From Bacteroidota bacterium (lineage in GTDB: Bacteria; Bacteroidota; Ignavibacteria; Palsa-1295): a stretch of DNA of 47,342 nt. This document shows positions 25,220-33,912 of the stretch, piece by piece. How positions within the stretch are numbered: the stretch's first letter is position 1; every line of letters begins with the position of its first letter. Below the pieces are notes generated by a model. The model did not search any database. It had not been told where the DNA came from and saw only the letters and a list, made by a program, of their open reading frames with translations. The stretch spans positions 1 through 47,342 of the forward strand of contig JAJPIQ010000008.1 in NCBI GenBank assembly GCA_021324685.1, given 5' to 3'. A program made the translations under genes and the position numbers.

Positions 25220-25379
25220 GATTCCCCACGCGCTCTATGATAAGCTGACGCATTTTTTCCTCGACCTGCTGATGGGCCGTTCCACGAACGATGAGGTCGA
25301 GCTGCGGACAAAATGCGGCATACACTTCCTCGCCCTGACGGCGAATTAAAATCTCATATTCTTTATCTCCGATACGCAT
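25191..25379 (-). CDS. Small HicB-like protein
   Basis: This is a 62-residue protein: MRIGDKEYEILIRRQGEEVY, then a hydrophobic AAFCPQLDLIVRGTA strand, then a helix (QQVEEKMRQLIIERV). The order of strand, Gly-x-Thr/Ala turn and helix resembles the degraded RNase H-like fold of HicB antitoxins and their stand-alone relatives. No HicA toxin is adjacent, so a toxin-antitoxin role is unlikely. It is tightly packed: its ATG shares a base with the coaX stop (TAATG), and its end overlaps the priA start by 29 bp. That arrangement argues it is a real, translated gene. Function is unknown. Confidence 0.7.
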   Translation of the reverse strand: MRIGDKEYEILIRRQGEEVYAAFCPQLDLIVRGTAHQQVEEKMRQLIIERVGNHDQPNGETP

Positions 25380-26200
25380 TAACTTCGTGCTCCCATTTCT
25401 TCGGCCGTGGCTTCGAGGGATGTCTCTGCTGGGGTTAGCTCCGCTGCAAGCCGAATTCCTTTCAATATCAGGTCTCGATCGAAGCGTGTAACAATATTCG
25501 TTCGGCCTTCGATCACCCGCGAAAGTCCGCCGGTCGCGAATACGATCGGCTCTTCGTTCGCGAATACGGCCGCCGATAATCGCTGAACGAATCCTTCGAT
25601 CTGGGAAAGACCGCCATAAAGAACTCCGGACTGAATGCTCTCGACCGTTGTGCGACCGACAATGCTCGCCGGAAACGAAAGATCGACCGACGGAAGCTGT
25701 GCAGCGCGTTGCGCTAACGCTTCGGCGCCAAGCTCAAGGCCAGGAGCAATGGCACCTCCCAAATAGACGCCGTCCGCTGTAATGCAATCGAATGTCGTTG
25801 CAGTGCCCAAATCGACCACGATCGCTGGCCGATGGGTCCGTTCGCCTTCCAATTTAAACGCTGCAAAAGCGCCTAAGAGGCGGTCGGTGCCAAGCTCTTC
25901 AGGATGTGGGTAATCGATCTGCATGGGAACGCTTGTGCTCGTAATAACGAGTACCGTCGCGGCCGGAAAAATTTCGTGCAGGACGACAATAAGTTCGTCC
26001 GAAGCCCAGGGCACGACACTGGCAATTGCAATGACGTCCGGCGCTGTTATGCCCGTCGTCGGGGCATCCAGCGTTTCACGCGTCAGGGCGCGGTGCGTCA
26101 AAGTGCGCGTCGGAATGTCGAACCGCTTTTGGAGTTGTGCTCCCTCGAAGAGTCCGATCGACGTCGAAGTATTACCAATATCTACGGCCAGAAGTGCCAT
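25379..26200 (-). CDS. coaX: Type III pantothenate kinase CoaX
   Basis: CoaX phosphorylates pantothenate, the first step of coenzyme A synthesis; the type III form is not inhibited by CoA. The 273-residue protein (ATG at 26200; the TTG at 26215 is less likely) begins with the ASKHA phosphate motif LLAVDIGNTSTSIGLF. It continues with the conserved PEELGTDRLLGAFAAF and VVDLGTATTFDCI and the GGAIAPGLELGAEAL segment. It lies 24 bp after birA, a common pairing, and its stop overlaps the start of the small HicB-like gene. Confidence 0.95.
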   Translation of the reverse strand: MALLAVDIGNTSTSIGLFEGAQLQKRFDIPTRTLTHRALTRETLDAPTTGITAPDVIAIASVVPWASDELIVVLHEIFPAATVLVITSTSVPMQIDYPHPEELGTDRLLGAFAAFKLEGERTHRPAIVVDLGTATTFDCITADGVYLGGAIAPGLELGAEALAQRAAQLPSVDLSFPASIVGRTTVESIQSGVLYGGLSQIEGFVQRLSAAVFANEEPIVFATGGLSRVIEGRTNIVTRFDRDLILKGIRLAAELTPAETSLEATAEEMGARS

Positions 26201-26224
26201 CCAAAGCCTAACCAAAATTTCACA

Positions 26225-26974
26225 TTAACGATTCTGCTTATTCCAGGCCAGCGAACCGTTGCGAACCTCCAAGGACTGACCCTTCCCATCGATCATTCGC
26301 ATCGTCCCGGAATCGTCAATACCAGCAAAGCGAACATCGCACAATCTTTGTCCATTCTCGGTAACTAATTCGAATGACGAAATAGCTGCCATCCATGAAA
26401 GTTCTTGGCGCAAGCGCGCGAGAACCTGCTCTAGAGAAGAATGATGAAGTTCGCGTTCAATCGATTTTAAGATATTGTCTCGAAGGAATGAAACAGAGAC
26501 GTCCGTCCCTTCGAGCAATAAGGACGTTGCAATATCGGCCAGTGATCGATCGAACGATCGTTGCCTGACATTGACGCCGATGCCAACAACAGCCGATTTC
26601 ATGGCAGCGCCATTCCATTCCGCTTCGACCAGGAGTCCGGAAACTTTCTTCTCGCCGATCAAAATATCATTTGGCCACTTTAAAAGAACGTGCTGAGAAT
26701 GTTCCGGAGCCAATGATCGCAGAGTATCCAAAACAGCGAGCGCCATGCGATATTGCAAAAGTTGTTGTGGATTTGAGATCTCCAAAAGAACGACGCTCAT
26801 GAGCAGCGAAGCATCTCGCTCATCGTTCCATACACGCCCCGGACTCCGGCCACGGCCGGAGGACTGGTGCTTTGCCACGATGACATCCCCATGCTTCGCT
26901 TCGCCACGAAACAGCCGTTCCATTGCAACGGTGTTCGTAGACCCGACCTCTTCGTATTCAATAATGTTCCACAC
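26225..26974 (-). CDS. birA: Biotin-[acetyl-CoA-carboxylase] ligase BirA, without DNA-binding domain
   Basis: This enzyme attaches biotin to the biotin carboxyl carrier protein of acetyl-CoA carboxylase through biotinyl-AMP. The 249-residue protein starts at a GTG (26974). It contains the catalytic motifs GRGRSPGRVWN, which binds biotinyl-AMP, and LKWPNDILIGEKKVSGLLVE, followed by VGIGVNV. The length and the immediate start of the catalytic domain show there is no N-terminal helix-turn-helix, so it is a plain ligase rather than a biotin repressor. It is the first gene of the operon with coaX, the small gene and priA, and is divergent from aspartate kinase. Confidence 0.95.
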   Translation of the reverse strand: MWNIIEYEEVGSTNTVAMERLFRGEAKHGDVIVAKHQSSGRGRSPGRVWNDERDASLLMSVVLLEISNPQQLLQYRMALAVLDTLRSLAPEHSQHVLLKWPNDILIGEKKVSGLLVEAEWNGAAMKSAVVGIGVNVRQRSFDRSLADIATSLLLEGTDVSVSFLRDNILKSIERELHHSSLEQVLARLRQELSWMAAISSFELVTENGQRLCDVRFAGIDDSGTMRMIDGKGQSLEVRNGSLAWNKQNR

Positions 26975-27059
26975 AAATGAACGTGTTGCTCTACGATCTA
27001 ATTAAGAACGTACGAAACAGATGCTAACAGTTGAAAAGAAAAATGCACTTCGCAAAAAT

Positions 27060-27067
27060 TATATTTG
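27060..27067 (+). promoter_or_regulatory. Possible Bacteroidota-type -7 element for aspartate kinase
   Basis: TATATTTG matches the TAnnTTTG element and lies 33 bp before the TTG start of aspartate kinase. An upstream TTG (27031) is 26 bp away, longer than the usual spacing, so the call is weak. Confidence 0.3.
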
Positions 27068-27100
27068 TTCTCGGAGTGTGAACTTCAGCCATAATTACCA

Positions 27101-28489
27101 TTGATCGTCTATAAATTTGGTGGCGCTTTGGCCCGCTCGAAGCGCGGCCTGGAGGCCCTTGTACGCATACTGGACGAGGCTCAGAAACGCGAAGCTATTC
27201 GTGCACGCCGCGCAGCGACCGGACAGTCCGGCATCGTGCTTGTCGCGAGCGCCATCGGGCATACGACACGCTATCTTGCTCGCGCCGCCGAACTTGCCGA
27301 AGAAGGTCGCTTAAAAGAAGCAGAGGATGTCCTTTCGCGAACCGTCGCACAGCATGAACAATTAGCGGCAACTTTGCGTCTGGACCGCGAAGCCGCTCTT
27401 TTCGAGCGGTTCGAATCCATTTCGAATCAGACCGCGAGTCTTTTGGAAGGAATCGCAATTGTTCGCGAACTTTCCTTGCGCACACGCGATGCCGTGCTCG
27501 CACAAGGCGAGTTGCTCGCAACCGCTCTGATCGAAGCATTACTGAAGGATCGGGGAATACCGGTTCGATTTATCGACGCAAGGAATATCATCGTAACCGA
27601 TGAAACGTTTGGTCACGCAGTTCCCAATATAAAAGAAACAGGCGCACGTACCGAGCGTGCCATCCTGCCGGCCCTGCGACGTAGCGAGGTCGCGCTCGTT
27701 CCGGGCTTCATTGGCGCGACACGAGATGGGATCACGACGACGATGGGAAGTGAAAGCTCCGATCTTTCGGCCACACTGCTGGCAAGCGTGCTTGGCGCCA
27801 CCGAAGTGATTATTTGGAAAATGCTTCCAGGCCTATATACGGCCGATCCGGAATTCGTAAAAGCACCAAAGTTAATTCGCACGCTTACGTTCGACGAAGC
27901 AGAAGAACTCGGAAGGCGAGGTGCGCGCGTGTTGTTCCCGGCATTCGCCCATCCATTGCGGAGCGGAACAACAAGCTTGCGTATTGGAACTCCATTTTCT
28001 AAAACCTTCCGTCATACCGTCCTGCAGCAAGAACTTCCCGACGCGGGCCGACCTACCAAACCGTTGGCTCTTGCGATCGAACAGCGTCTTGTGCCCGTCA
28101 CCATCGAAGCATCAAAGGAACCGGCCGGACGATTGAGACAAAGTCAGACCCAGCACATTTCAAACCTACACGCCATGGGTATTCTCTCGTGGACGACGGC
28201 AAGTGAATCCAACATTCTAATCCGCAAGGAAGACCGTCGCGCAGCAATTGCCGAACTGCAGGCTGGCGATTTTCACTTCTCAGAAGGTCCTCCTGTGAGT
28301 GCCGTATCGCTCCTTTTGAGAAAAAATGGCAGTGACACCACAGAGTTCGTTTCTGGTATGGGGCGGTCACTCCGTTCCTTTCGTTTGTATGGAATACTTC
28401 CGGTCGAGAATAGCCTCGTCGCTATCGTCCAGGATTCCGAAGGCATTCCGGCTTTGAGGAAACTGCATCGTGATGTTTTCGGGAGATAA
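27101..28489 (+). CDS. lysC: Aspartate kinase
   Basis: Aspartate kinase phosphorylates aspartate, the entry step to lysine, threonine, methionine and diaminopimelate. The 462-residue protein opens at a TTG (27101) with the nucleotide-binding KFGGALARS, a variant of the usual KFGGTS. It continues with the family features FIGATRDGITTTMG-SESSDLSA, the aspartate-site region GLYTADPEFV, and FDEAEELGRRGARVLFP. The last about 140 residues form two weakly conserved ACT-like regulatory domains, so feedback control is likely but the effector is unclear. secG follows after 62 bp. It is monofunctional, with no homoserine dehydrogenase domain. Confidence 0.93.
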   Translation: MIVYKFGGALARSKRGLEALVRILDEAQKREAIRARRAATGQSGIVLVASAIGHTTRYLARAAELAEEGRLKEAEDVLSRTVAQHEQLAATLRLDREAALFERFESISNQTASLLEGIAIVRELSLRTRDAVLAQGELLATALIEALLKDRGIPVRFIDARNIIVTDETFGHAVPNIKETGARTERAILPALRRSEVALVPGFIGATRDGITTTMGSESSDLSATLLASVLGATEVIIWKMLPGLYTADPEFVKAPKLIRTLTFDEAEELGRRGARVLFPAFAHPLRSGTTSLRIGTPFSKTFRHTVLQQELPDAGRPTKPLALAIEQRLVPVTIEASKEPAGRLRQSQTQHISNLHAMGILSWTTASESNILIRKEDRRAAIAELQAGDFHFSEGPPVSAVSLLLRKNGSDTTEFVSGMGRSLRSFRLYGILPVENSLVAIVQDSEGIPALRKLHRDVFGR

Positions 28490-28551
28490 CCGTCGGTTCG
28501 GAATTCTTTTCCTCATGCTGTGTTTCATAGGCCCTTCTACGAAAGGCCGAT

Positions 28552-28947
28552 ATGTTCACGTTAGTTGTCATTTTAATCGTACTCGTCTGCATTCTGGTGA
28601 CGGTTGTTATTTTGTCGCAATCCTCGAAAGGGGACGGCCTTTCAGGCGCTTTGGGAGCACCGGGTTCGGTTGGAGCAGTTTTCGGCGTTCGCCGGGCTTC
28701 CGATTTCCTGCAAAAAACGACGATATGGCTCGGTGCGATCTTCGTAGTTCTCTGTATTCTCGCTAATTTACTGTTTTTGCCTACCGGAAACAATATTCCG
28801 AGCGCTGTCCGAAATGGCCCTGTTCCAACGCCTCAGGCCCAGCAGGCACCGCCTCAGGGACGCCCCTCGGCGCCCGCAGCCCCACCTTCGGGAGCGCAGC
28901 CTGGAACGGGGCAGACAAATCCGGATAACTCACCTCTGCCAAAATAA
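28552..28947 (+). CDS. secG: Preprotein translocase subunit SecG
   Basis: SecG is the small accessory subunit of the SecYEG channel. The 131-residue protein has two membrane helices (about residues 2-21 and 56-76). They flank the conserved loop QSSKGDGLSGALG, containing GSVGAVFG, which is diagnostic of SecG. The C-terminal 50 residues are a Pro/Ala/Gln/Gly-rich low-complexity tail, longer than in E. coli. A GAAAGG Shine-Dalgarno precedes the ATG. It is placed after aspartate kinase and ends at a terminator-like hairpin. Confidence 0.93.
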   Translation: MFTLVVILIVLVCILVTVVILSQSSKGDGLSGALGAPGSVGAVFGVRRASDFLQKTTIWLGAIFVVLCILANLLFLPTGNNIPSAVRNGPVPTPQAQQAPPQGRPSAPAAPPSGAQPGTGQTNPDNSPLPK

Positions 28948-28982
28948 TTTTTCGGAGTACGATCGGATGACCTGAGTTTAAT

Positions 28983-29005
28983 GGGGTGAAATGGTATTTC
29001 GCCCT
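28983..29005 (+). terminator. Terminator after secG
   Basis: The arms GGGGTGAAAT and ATTTCGCCCT form a 10-bp stem (two wobble pairs) with the 3-nt loop GGT, followed by ATTTTGTTTT. It lies 35 bp after the secG stop and 40 bp before the aminotransferase start. Confidence 0.65.
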
Positions 29006-29044
29006 ATTTTGTTTTATGATGGTTAAAATCCCAGACCATCGCCC

Positions 29045-30178
29045 TTGAAAGTAGAATTTTATAAACATCCCCTCGGCGAAGAGGAAATTTCCAGCCTCGC
29101 CGAAGTAATCCACTCGACCTTTCTTACCACCGGCCCAAAGACGAAGCAATTCGAGGCCGAATTCGCTCGCATGATGAACGCAAAGTATTGCGTTGGAGTC
29201 ACCAGTTGGACCATGGGCGGCTTTATTGCGCTAAAAGCGCTGGGAATCGGTGCGGGCGATGAAGTCATTACAACGCCGATGACCTTCATGGCGACAGGGA
29301 ACATTATTTTGGAGTGTGGCGCGATGCCGGTCTTCGTAGACGTCGAGCCCGAAACAGGGAACATCTCTTGCCAGGAAATTCGAAAAGCAATTACGAAACG
29401 CACGAAAGCAATCCTCCCAGTCCATCTGTATGGCCAAATGTGCGATATGCGCGAGATGCAAAAGATTGCACAAGAGCATAACATCGCCTTAGTCGAAGAT
29501 GCGGCTCATTGTGTTGAAGGCGTTCGAGACGGCTTAAAACCGAGCCATGCGTCCGACATGGCGGTATTCAGTTTTTATGCGACCAAAAATTTGGCTTCGG
29601 GCGAAGGCGGGGCGATCCTTACGAATAACGAGGAGCTTTACGAAAAATTATTGGTCCTTCGGCTGCATGGAATGAATAAATCCGCGGCCGACCGCTACTC
29701 GGCGCGTTTCAAGCATTATGACATGCAAATGCTTGGATATAAATGCAACATGTTCGACCTTCAGGCGGCCATGCTTCTACCCCAGCTTCCGAAATTACAG
29801 GAGCGGCTCTCCCGCCGAGAGTACATTTGTCAGCGCTATGAAGCAGGCTTTCGAAACATCGAAGGAATAGCTTATCCCGCAGTGCTGAACGGTTCCGTGC
29901 ATGCCAGGCACCTCTTTACGATCTGGGTCGACCCGAAGGTGCGGGATGCTGTCCTATCCGACCTTCAGGACAGAGGGATCGGCGTTGCAGTTAATTTCCG
30001 TTCCATTAATCGCCTGACCTATTACCGCGAGCACCTCGCGCTCCCCGACGGCACGTTCCCAGTGGCCGAACGGATCGGAGACTCCACCATCACGCTGCCC
30101 CTATACACGAGGCTTGCAGAAAACGAGATCGATTATGTGATCGAGCAGACGATTCAGTCGGTACGCTCGTTCTCATAA
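29045..30178 (+). CDS. DegT/DnrJ/EryC1/StrS family PLP-dependent aminotransferase
   Basis: This family transaminates keto-sugars for lipopolysaccharide, capsule or glycan synthesis. The 377-residue protein starts at a TTG (29045). It contains TTGPKTKQFEAEFARMM, VEDAAHCVEG (Asp152 binds the PLP pyridine nitrogen) and SFYATKNLASGEGGAI, where Lys181 forms the Schiff base. The length is normal. The exact sugar cannot be told. UDP-glucose dehydrogenase elsewhere in the window could feed the same nucleotide-sugar pool, but the two are not linked. It has no operon partner, being separated from secG by a terminator. Confidence 0.92.
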   Translation: MKVEFYKHPLGEEEISSLAEVIHSTFLTTGPKTKQFEAEFARMMNAKYCVGVTSWTMGGFIALKALGIGAGDEVITTPMTFMATGNIILECGAMPVFVDVEPETGNISCQEIRKAITKRTKAILPVHLYGQMCDMREMQKIAQEHNIALVEDAAHCVEGVRDGLKPSHASDMAVFSFYATKNLASGEGGAILTNNEELYEKLLVLRLHGMNKSAADRYSARFKHYDMQMLGYKCNMFDLQAAMLLPQLPKLQERLSRREYICQRYEAGFRNIEGIAYPAVLNGSVHARHLFTIWVDPKVRDAVLSDLQDRGIGVAVNFRSINRLTYYREHLALPDGTFPVAERIGDSTITLPLYTRLAENEIDYVIEQTIQSVRSFS

Positions 30179-30183
30179 ACTAA

Positions 30184-30245
30184 GCCGATCTTAGCGCATT
30201 CACAATATCGCGCCGCGCGGAAGTTGGAAAGGAATCCGCCGATGA
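30184..30245 (-). pseudogene. Remnant of an ABC permease 3' end
   Basis: The minus strand encodes GGFLSNFRAAR and then goes out of frame. Aligned to the end of the intact permease at 31557 (GGFLPSFRAARLDIVNALRSG), it shares the stretches AGCGCATTCAC and CGCCGCGCGGAA on the plus strand, but lacks about 5 bases between them. The divergence is too large for a fresh duplication. It looks like the decayed tail of a paralogous permease gene, left on the other side of the inserted hydrolase gene. Confidence 0.6.
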
Positions 30246-30257
30246 ATTCTTTGATAG

Positions 30258-31385
30258 TCATTTGAAAGCATCGTGCAAAAATGCCAACGTCTTATTCCAG
30301 GAGTCCGATTCAGCAAAGTCATTTCCTTCCTTGGTACCCCCCCAACTTGTGGTCATGAAGGCATGACCTGCATTTTTGTAATTCAAATGTTTATACATAA
30401 AATGGAAGTTGTGATCCTTGAGCCTTTTCACTATTTGCTCTGCCATCAATGAGGACGGCCATATCTGATCGTCCTCGCCGGAAATCAATAGCACAGGCCC
30501 GTTGATCTTTTCCACTTCAATGGTTGCAGCATCGCGGTATTCTAATTGGCCGATTGAGATAATGAACATTCCAAGCGTGTTACCGCCTTTCAAAGCTGTT
30601 TCATCATACAAGTATGGGATGAAAGGGAGTGGTTGCTTATTATACGACCAGGAGGAATTTCTTCTTGTCAAATCATGAGGTGTAAACCCCTGGAAGACAT
30701 AAGCGCTTGGCGCCATGGCGACGACCGCTTTGATTTCATCAGGATATTTTGTAGCTAGCAAAAGTGCTAATTCGGCCCCTCTTGATCCCCCATACACCGC
30801 TATCTTGTTTGTATCGACCATCGGATTGCTTTTGATAAGCTTGAAAGCTTTTTCGAAATATTCTAATGGGATATTTTCCAGTTCTTTGGGCAGGCTATCG
30901 AGATTGAAATATGCGATAGCCAACGCTGCATAATTATTTCTTGAGAATTTTTCTGCCATTATATTTGCACCATAAATTCCGCCTTCAGAACCGCCGAAAC
31001 ATACGATGGCCGGCACCTTACCATCGATATGTCCGGGCATGTGCCACTGATAAATAAGCTCATTTGCATTTTGATAGCCATAGATGGAATGCATCGGGAA
31101 AAATGACTTCATGAGGCCACATACTATCAAGAGGATACTTAGTAAAAGTGGAATATAAGGCCAGCTTACTATTTTCCTGTTCTCACGCCAATAAATAATG
31201 GACAGGATGAAAAGGGTAAGGAGGCCAAGATACCCGACAGCCATGGCAATACTATACACAACAAAATATCCTGCATAGATCAACGAAAATTCAAATAGCC
31301 GGATGAAAGCGAAAATGATCCCCCAAACTAAGGTAATCCAAAAAAGCTTTGAAGATGTCGATGTAAATTTGGGTGCGGTGTGCAT
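30258..31385 (-). CDS. Membrane-anchored alpha/beta hydrolase, BAAT/acyl-CoA thioesterase C-terminal type
   Basis: This is a 375-residue protein. Residues 13-95 hold three hydrophobic segments that anchor the protein. The rest is an alpha/beta hydrolase most like the BAAT domain of acyl-CoA thioester hydrolases and bile-acid-CoA acyltransferases: CFGGSEGGIYG (oxyanion region), YGGSRGAELALLLAT (nucleophile Ser201), SGEDDQIWPS (Asp near 305) and NAGHAF (His341). The catalytic triad is complete. Base use is clearly AT-richer than the neighbours (many AAA, AAT and TTT codons), pointing to recent transfer. It is bracketed by an intact permease and a decayed permease tail. Substrate is unknown. Confidence 0.85.
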   Translation of the reverse strand: MHTAPKFTSTSSKLFWITLVWGIIFAFIRLFEFSLIYAGYFVVYSIAMAVGYLGLLTLFILSIIYWRENRKIVSWPYIPLLLSILLIVCGLMKSFFPMHSIYGYQNANELIYQWHMPGHIDGKVPAIVCFGGSEGGIYGANIMAEKFSRNNYAALAIAYFNLDSLPKELENIPLEYFEKAFKLIKSNPMVDTNKIAVYGGSRGAELALLLATKYPDEIKAVVAMAPSAYVFQGFTPHDLTRRNSSWSYNKQPLPFIPYLYDETALKGGNTLGMFIISIGQLEYRDAATIEVEKINGPVLLISGEDDQIWPSSLMAEQIVKRLKDHNFHFMYKHLNYKNAGHAFMTTSWGGTKEGNDFAESDSWNKTLAFLHDAFK

Positions 31386-31556
31386 AATTCGGAAATTAAA
31401 AAATATGAACCATCCTCAAAACTTTTTTGTGTCAAATTCCGGCCACAATGGATTTGTAACCCCGTTCCCGCACGCGTATTTGGTTCTGCAAATCTTTTAA
31501 TCCCTGTAACGCTTGGGCGATCCAGAGTTTGGATTGAGCTTATTGAAGGGTCCAAA

Positions 31557-32732
31557 TCACCCCGACCGGAGCGCATTCACGATATCCAGGCGCGCCGCGC
31601 GGAAACTCGGTAGAAATCCTCCGACGAACCCCATGAGCGTTGCGAAGACAAGCGTAGAAATGACGATCGATGGCGTCATCGTAAATCCAAATGCGATTTC
31701 ACTAAAAGAACTGAAATCGGTCGTCGAGATCGTAAGAAAGGAAAGAAAGAGCGCGCACACCAGCCCTATGCCTGCACCCAGAAGGGCAATAAATAACGAT
31801 TCAATCAGGAATGCTCCGAGCACGCTCCGACGCTGAAATCCGAGAGCCCGCAATGTTCCGATTTCGACGGTGCGGTTTGCAACCGCCGCATACATGGTGA
31901 TCATGGCGCCGATCATAGCACCAAAGCTGAAAATAACGGTAATAACAATTCCCAGAATGCTGATAAAGTTACTAAGCGTCTCCGACTGTTCCGCGTAAAA
32001 TTGCTTTTCGGGCTCGATCTTAAGATCGTTAAATCGCGGATCGCTTTCGAATTTCGTTTTAAGAGCACTGAAATCTTTTTTATCGCGCAGGCGCATGACG
32101 ATCGAAGAATAAGCCTGGCGATGGAACGCCTGCAGAATTTGGTTTTGGTCACCCCAAATATCCGACGCAAAACCACTCTTTCCGGCGTCGAAATGCCCGA
32201 CGATCGTCCATAATCTTCCGGCAAATTTGATCGTTTTCCCAATCTCCATTCCATCGAAGCGGTCGGCAATTTCATTGCCGACAATAAGTTCCGAAGCCCC
32301 GAAATTGAACATCCGGCCTTCCGTCAGCTTGACCTGAGGCCGGAGCATGACGCCGTCCGGGGTAACGCCGCGCACGGTGACGTTGGAAAGATCGCTCGGT
32401 CCGGCACCATGTTTACGAAGATTGATGATCGTCAGAACTTCTTTCGTCATCAGGGGCTGACCATCGGAACCGACTGCGATCTCCGGCTGGGTCCCGATCG
32501 TATTCGCTTCGTCGAACGTGATAATACTGAGCGTCTCGCTTTCGGCCGATTTGCGAAGAACAATCGCGTTATCGTCCGAACCGGTCGCAACCATCGTATC
32601 CTTGATGCCATTGGCAAGCATTAATACGGCTGTAAAGACGAATGCAACAAGTGCAACGCCGGCGATCGTGAGGAACGTCGTAAGCTTACGTGTCCAAAGA
32701 GAGCGGAAACTGTAACTTAGTGGAATTTTCAT
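31557..32732 (-). CDS. ABC transporter permease, MacB/FtsX type (second permease)
   Basis: This is a 391-residue permease of the type VII (MacB/LolCE) ABC class. There is one N-terminal membrane helix (about residues 18-40), a large periplasmic domain (about 45-270), and three C-terminal helices. The FtsX core shows the stretches MYAAVANRTVEIGTLRALGFQRRSVLGAFLIESLF and GFVGGFLPSFRAARLDIVNAL. It is the last gene of an operon with an adaptor, an ATPase and another permease (7-bp gap to the latter), so the channel is likely a heterodimer. A TTTTCA-poor start region offers no better codon than the ATG at 32732. The transported substrate is unknown; lipoproteins, peptides or drugs are typical of the class. 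Confidence 0.9.
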   Translation of the reverse strand: MKIPLSYSFRSLWTRKLTTFLTIAGVALVAFVFTAVLMLANGIKDTMVATGSDDNAIVLRKSAESETLSIITFDEANTIGTQPEIAVGSDGQPLMTKEVLTIINLRKHGAGPSDLSNVTVRGVTPDGVMLRPQVKLTEGRMFNFGASELIVGNEIADRFDGMEIGKTIKFAGRLWTIVGHFDAGKSGFASDIWGDQNQILQAFHRQAYSSIVMRLRDKKDFSALKTKFESDPRFNDLKIEPEKQFYAEQSETLSNFISILGIVITVIFSFGAMIGAMITMYAAVANRTVEIGTLRALGFQRRSVLGAFLIESLFIALLGAGIGLVCALFLSFLTISTTDFSSFSEIAFGFTMTPSIVISTLVFATLMGFVGGFLPSFRAARLDIVNALRSG

Positions 32733-32739
32733 GTCCGTA

Positions 32740-33897
32740 TTATCCTACTTGCCGTAACCCATCGACAATTTTCATACTGAGTGCGCGGTTCGCCGGGAAG
32801 ATCGCAGAAATAATTCCAACCACAACGGCGAAGATTCCCGCAATGATCAGGGTACTGGGTTCGACGATAAATTGCGGAATAAAGCTCTCCATGCCTTTCG
32901 CAAAGCCGGCGGCCATGGGGAACGTAATGAGAATCCCGACCACTCCCCCGAGAATAGCGATCGAAAGCGACTCGCCGAAGATAAGGATCATCAGATGCTG
33001 ACCCGTGAAGCCAAGCGTTTTCAGCACGGCATACTCGCGGATCCGCTCGCGTGCCGTCATGATCATCGTATTGGCGAGCACGAGAAAAATAATTCCGATG
33101 ATCACATACGATACGATTTGCAGCGACGTGATGATGGCGCTCGACATCGAGATAAATCCGGCCTGGAACGCTTTTTCGGTCTCGGTCTTCGTCTCGTTAT
33201 CGGAATTGGTGAATAGCGCATCGACCGCTTCCGAGACACGCGCGGCATCGTTCGGATTTTGAATTTGCACCGTGTACCATCCCACTTTATTCGCGCGTGT
33301 CGGCATCGTCTTCAGCACCTGTTCGTTCAGGTAATCCCATTGGAAGTACATCGTACTTTCTTCGGTCGATTTTTCCTTTCCATGATAGATGCCCCGCACG
33401 ACGAATTGCCAATTGCCGGGGAAAATATCTCCGACGATAGTAATGACATCGCCGATCTTGAAATGATATTGATCTGCAAGCTTTTGTCCGACGATACAGC
33501 CGCTGCGGTCCTTCATCCATGCGGAAGCCTGATCGGGGGATAGAAGATATTCGGGATAGACTGTTTGGAATGTATTGGCATCGGTCGCGATTCGCGCGAA
33601 GAAATGTTGCTTGTCGATATACTGTCCGCCAAACCAGTTGGAGTAGTTGACATTCTTCACGCCAGGAACCCGAAGGATCTGATCGCGATACGAAAGCGGG
33701 AGCGGGAAAATGAACGAAACGGAATTGCGCGTGACGAGCCGGTCCGGTGCGGCGGAATTCGCGCCGGAATACCACGACGTAACGAGCGTTCTAAGAAGTC
33801 CGAACGCCATCACCGCAATCGCTACGCCCAGGATGGTGAGCGCTGCGCGCAATTTATGACGAAAAACGTTCCGAAAAATGAGTTTGGCAATCTTCAT
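32740..33897 (-). CDS. ABC transporter permease, MacB/FtsX type (first permease)
   Basis: This is a 385-residue permease with the same topology as its neighbour: an N-terminal helix (LRAALTILGVAIAVMAFGLL), a periplasmic domain of about 200 residues, and three C-terminal helices. The core is NTMIMTARERIREYAVLKTLGFTGQHLMILIFGESL and the end is FPANRALSMKIVDGLRQVG. It differs enough from the second permease to suggest an obligate heterodimer, as in LolCE. It sits 15 bp after the ATPase gene. The periplasmic part resembles MacB-type MacB_PCD domains. Confidence 0.9.
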   Translation of the reverse strand: MKIAKLIFRNVFRHKLRAALTILGVAIAVMAFGLLRTLVTSWYSGANSAAPDRLVTRNSVSFIFPLPLSYRDQILRVPGVKNVNYSNWFGGQYIDKQHFFARIATDANTFQTVYPEYLLSPDQASAWMKDRSGCIVGQKLADQYHFKIGDVITIVGDIFPGNWQFVVRGIYHGKEKSTEESTMYFQWDYLNEQVLKTMPTRANKVGWYTVQIQNPNDAARVSEAVDALFTNSDNETKTETEKAFQAGFISMSSAIITSLQIVSYVIIGIIFLVLANTMIMTARERIREYAVLKTLGFTGQHLMILIFGESLSIAILGGVVGILITFPMAAGFAKGMESFIPQFIVEPSTLIIAGIFAVVVGIISAIFPANRALSMKIVDGLRQVG

Positions 33898-33912
33898 AGT
33901 TGGGAATGTTTA

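Noticed and set aside
25191-25379. HicAB toxin-antitoxin system
   Set aside because: Only a HicB-like fold is visible. No HicA-type dsRNA-binding toxin ORF lies on either side.
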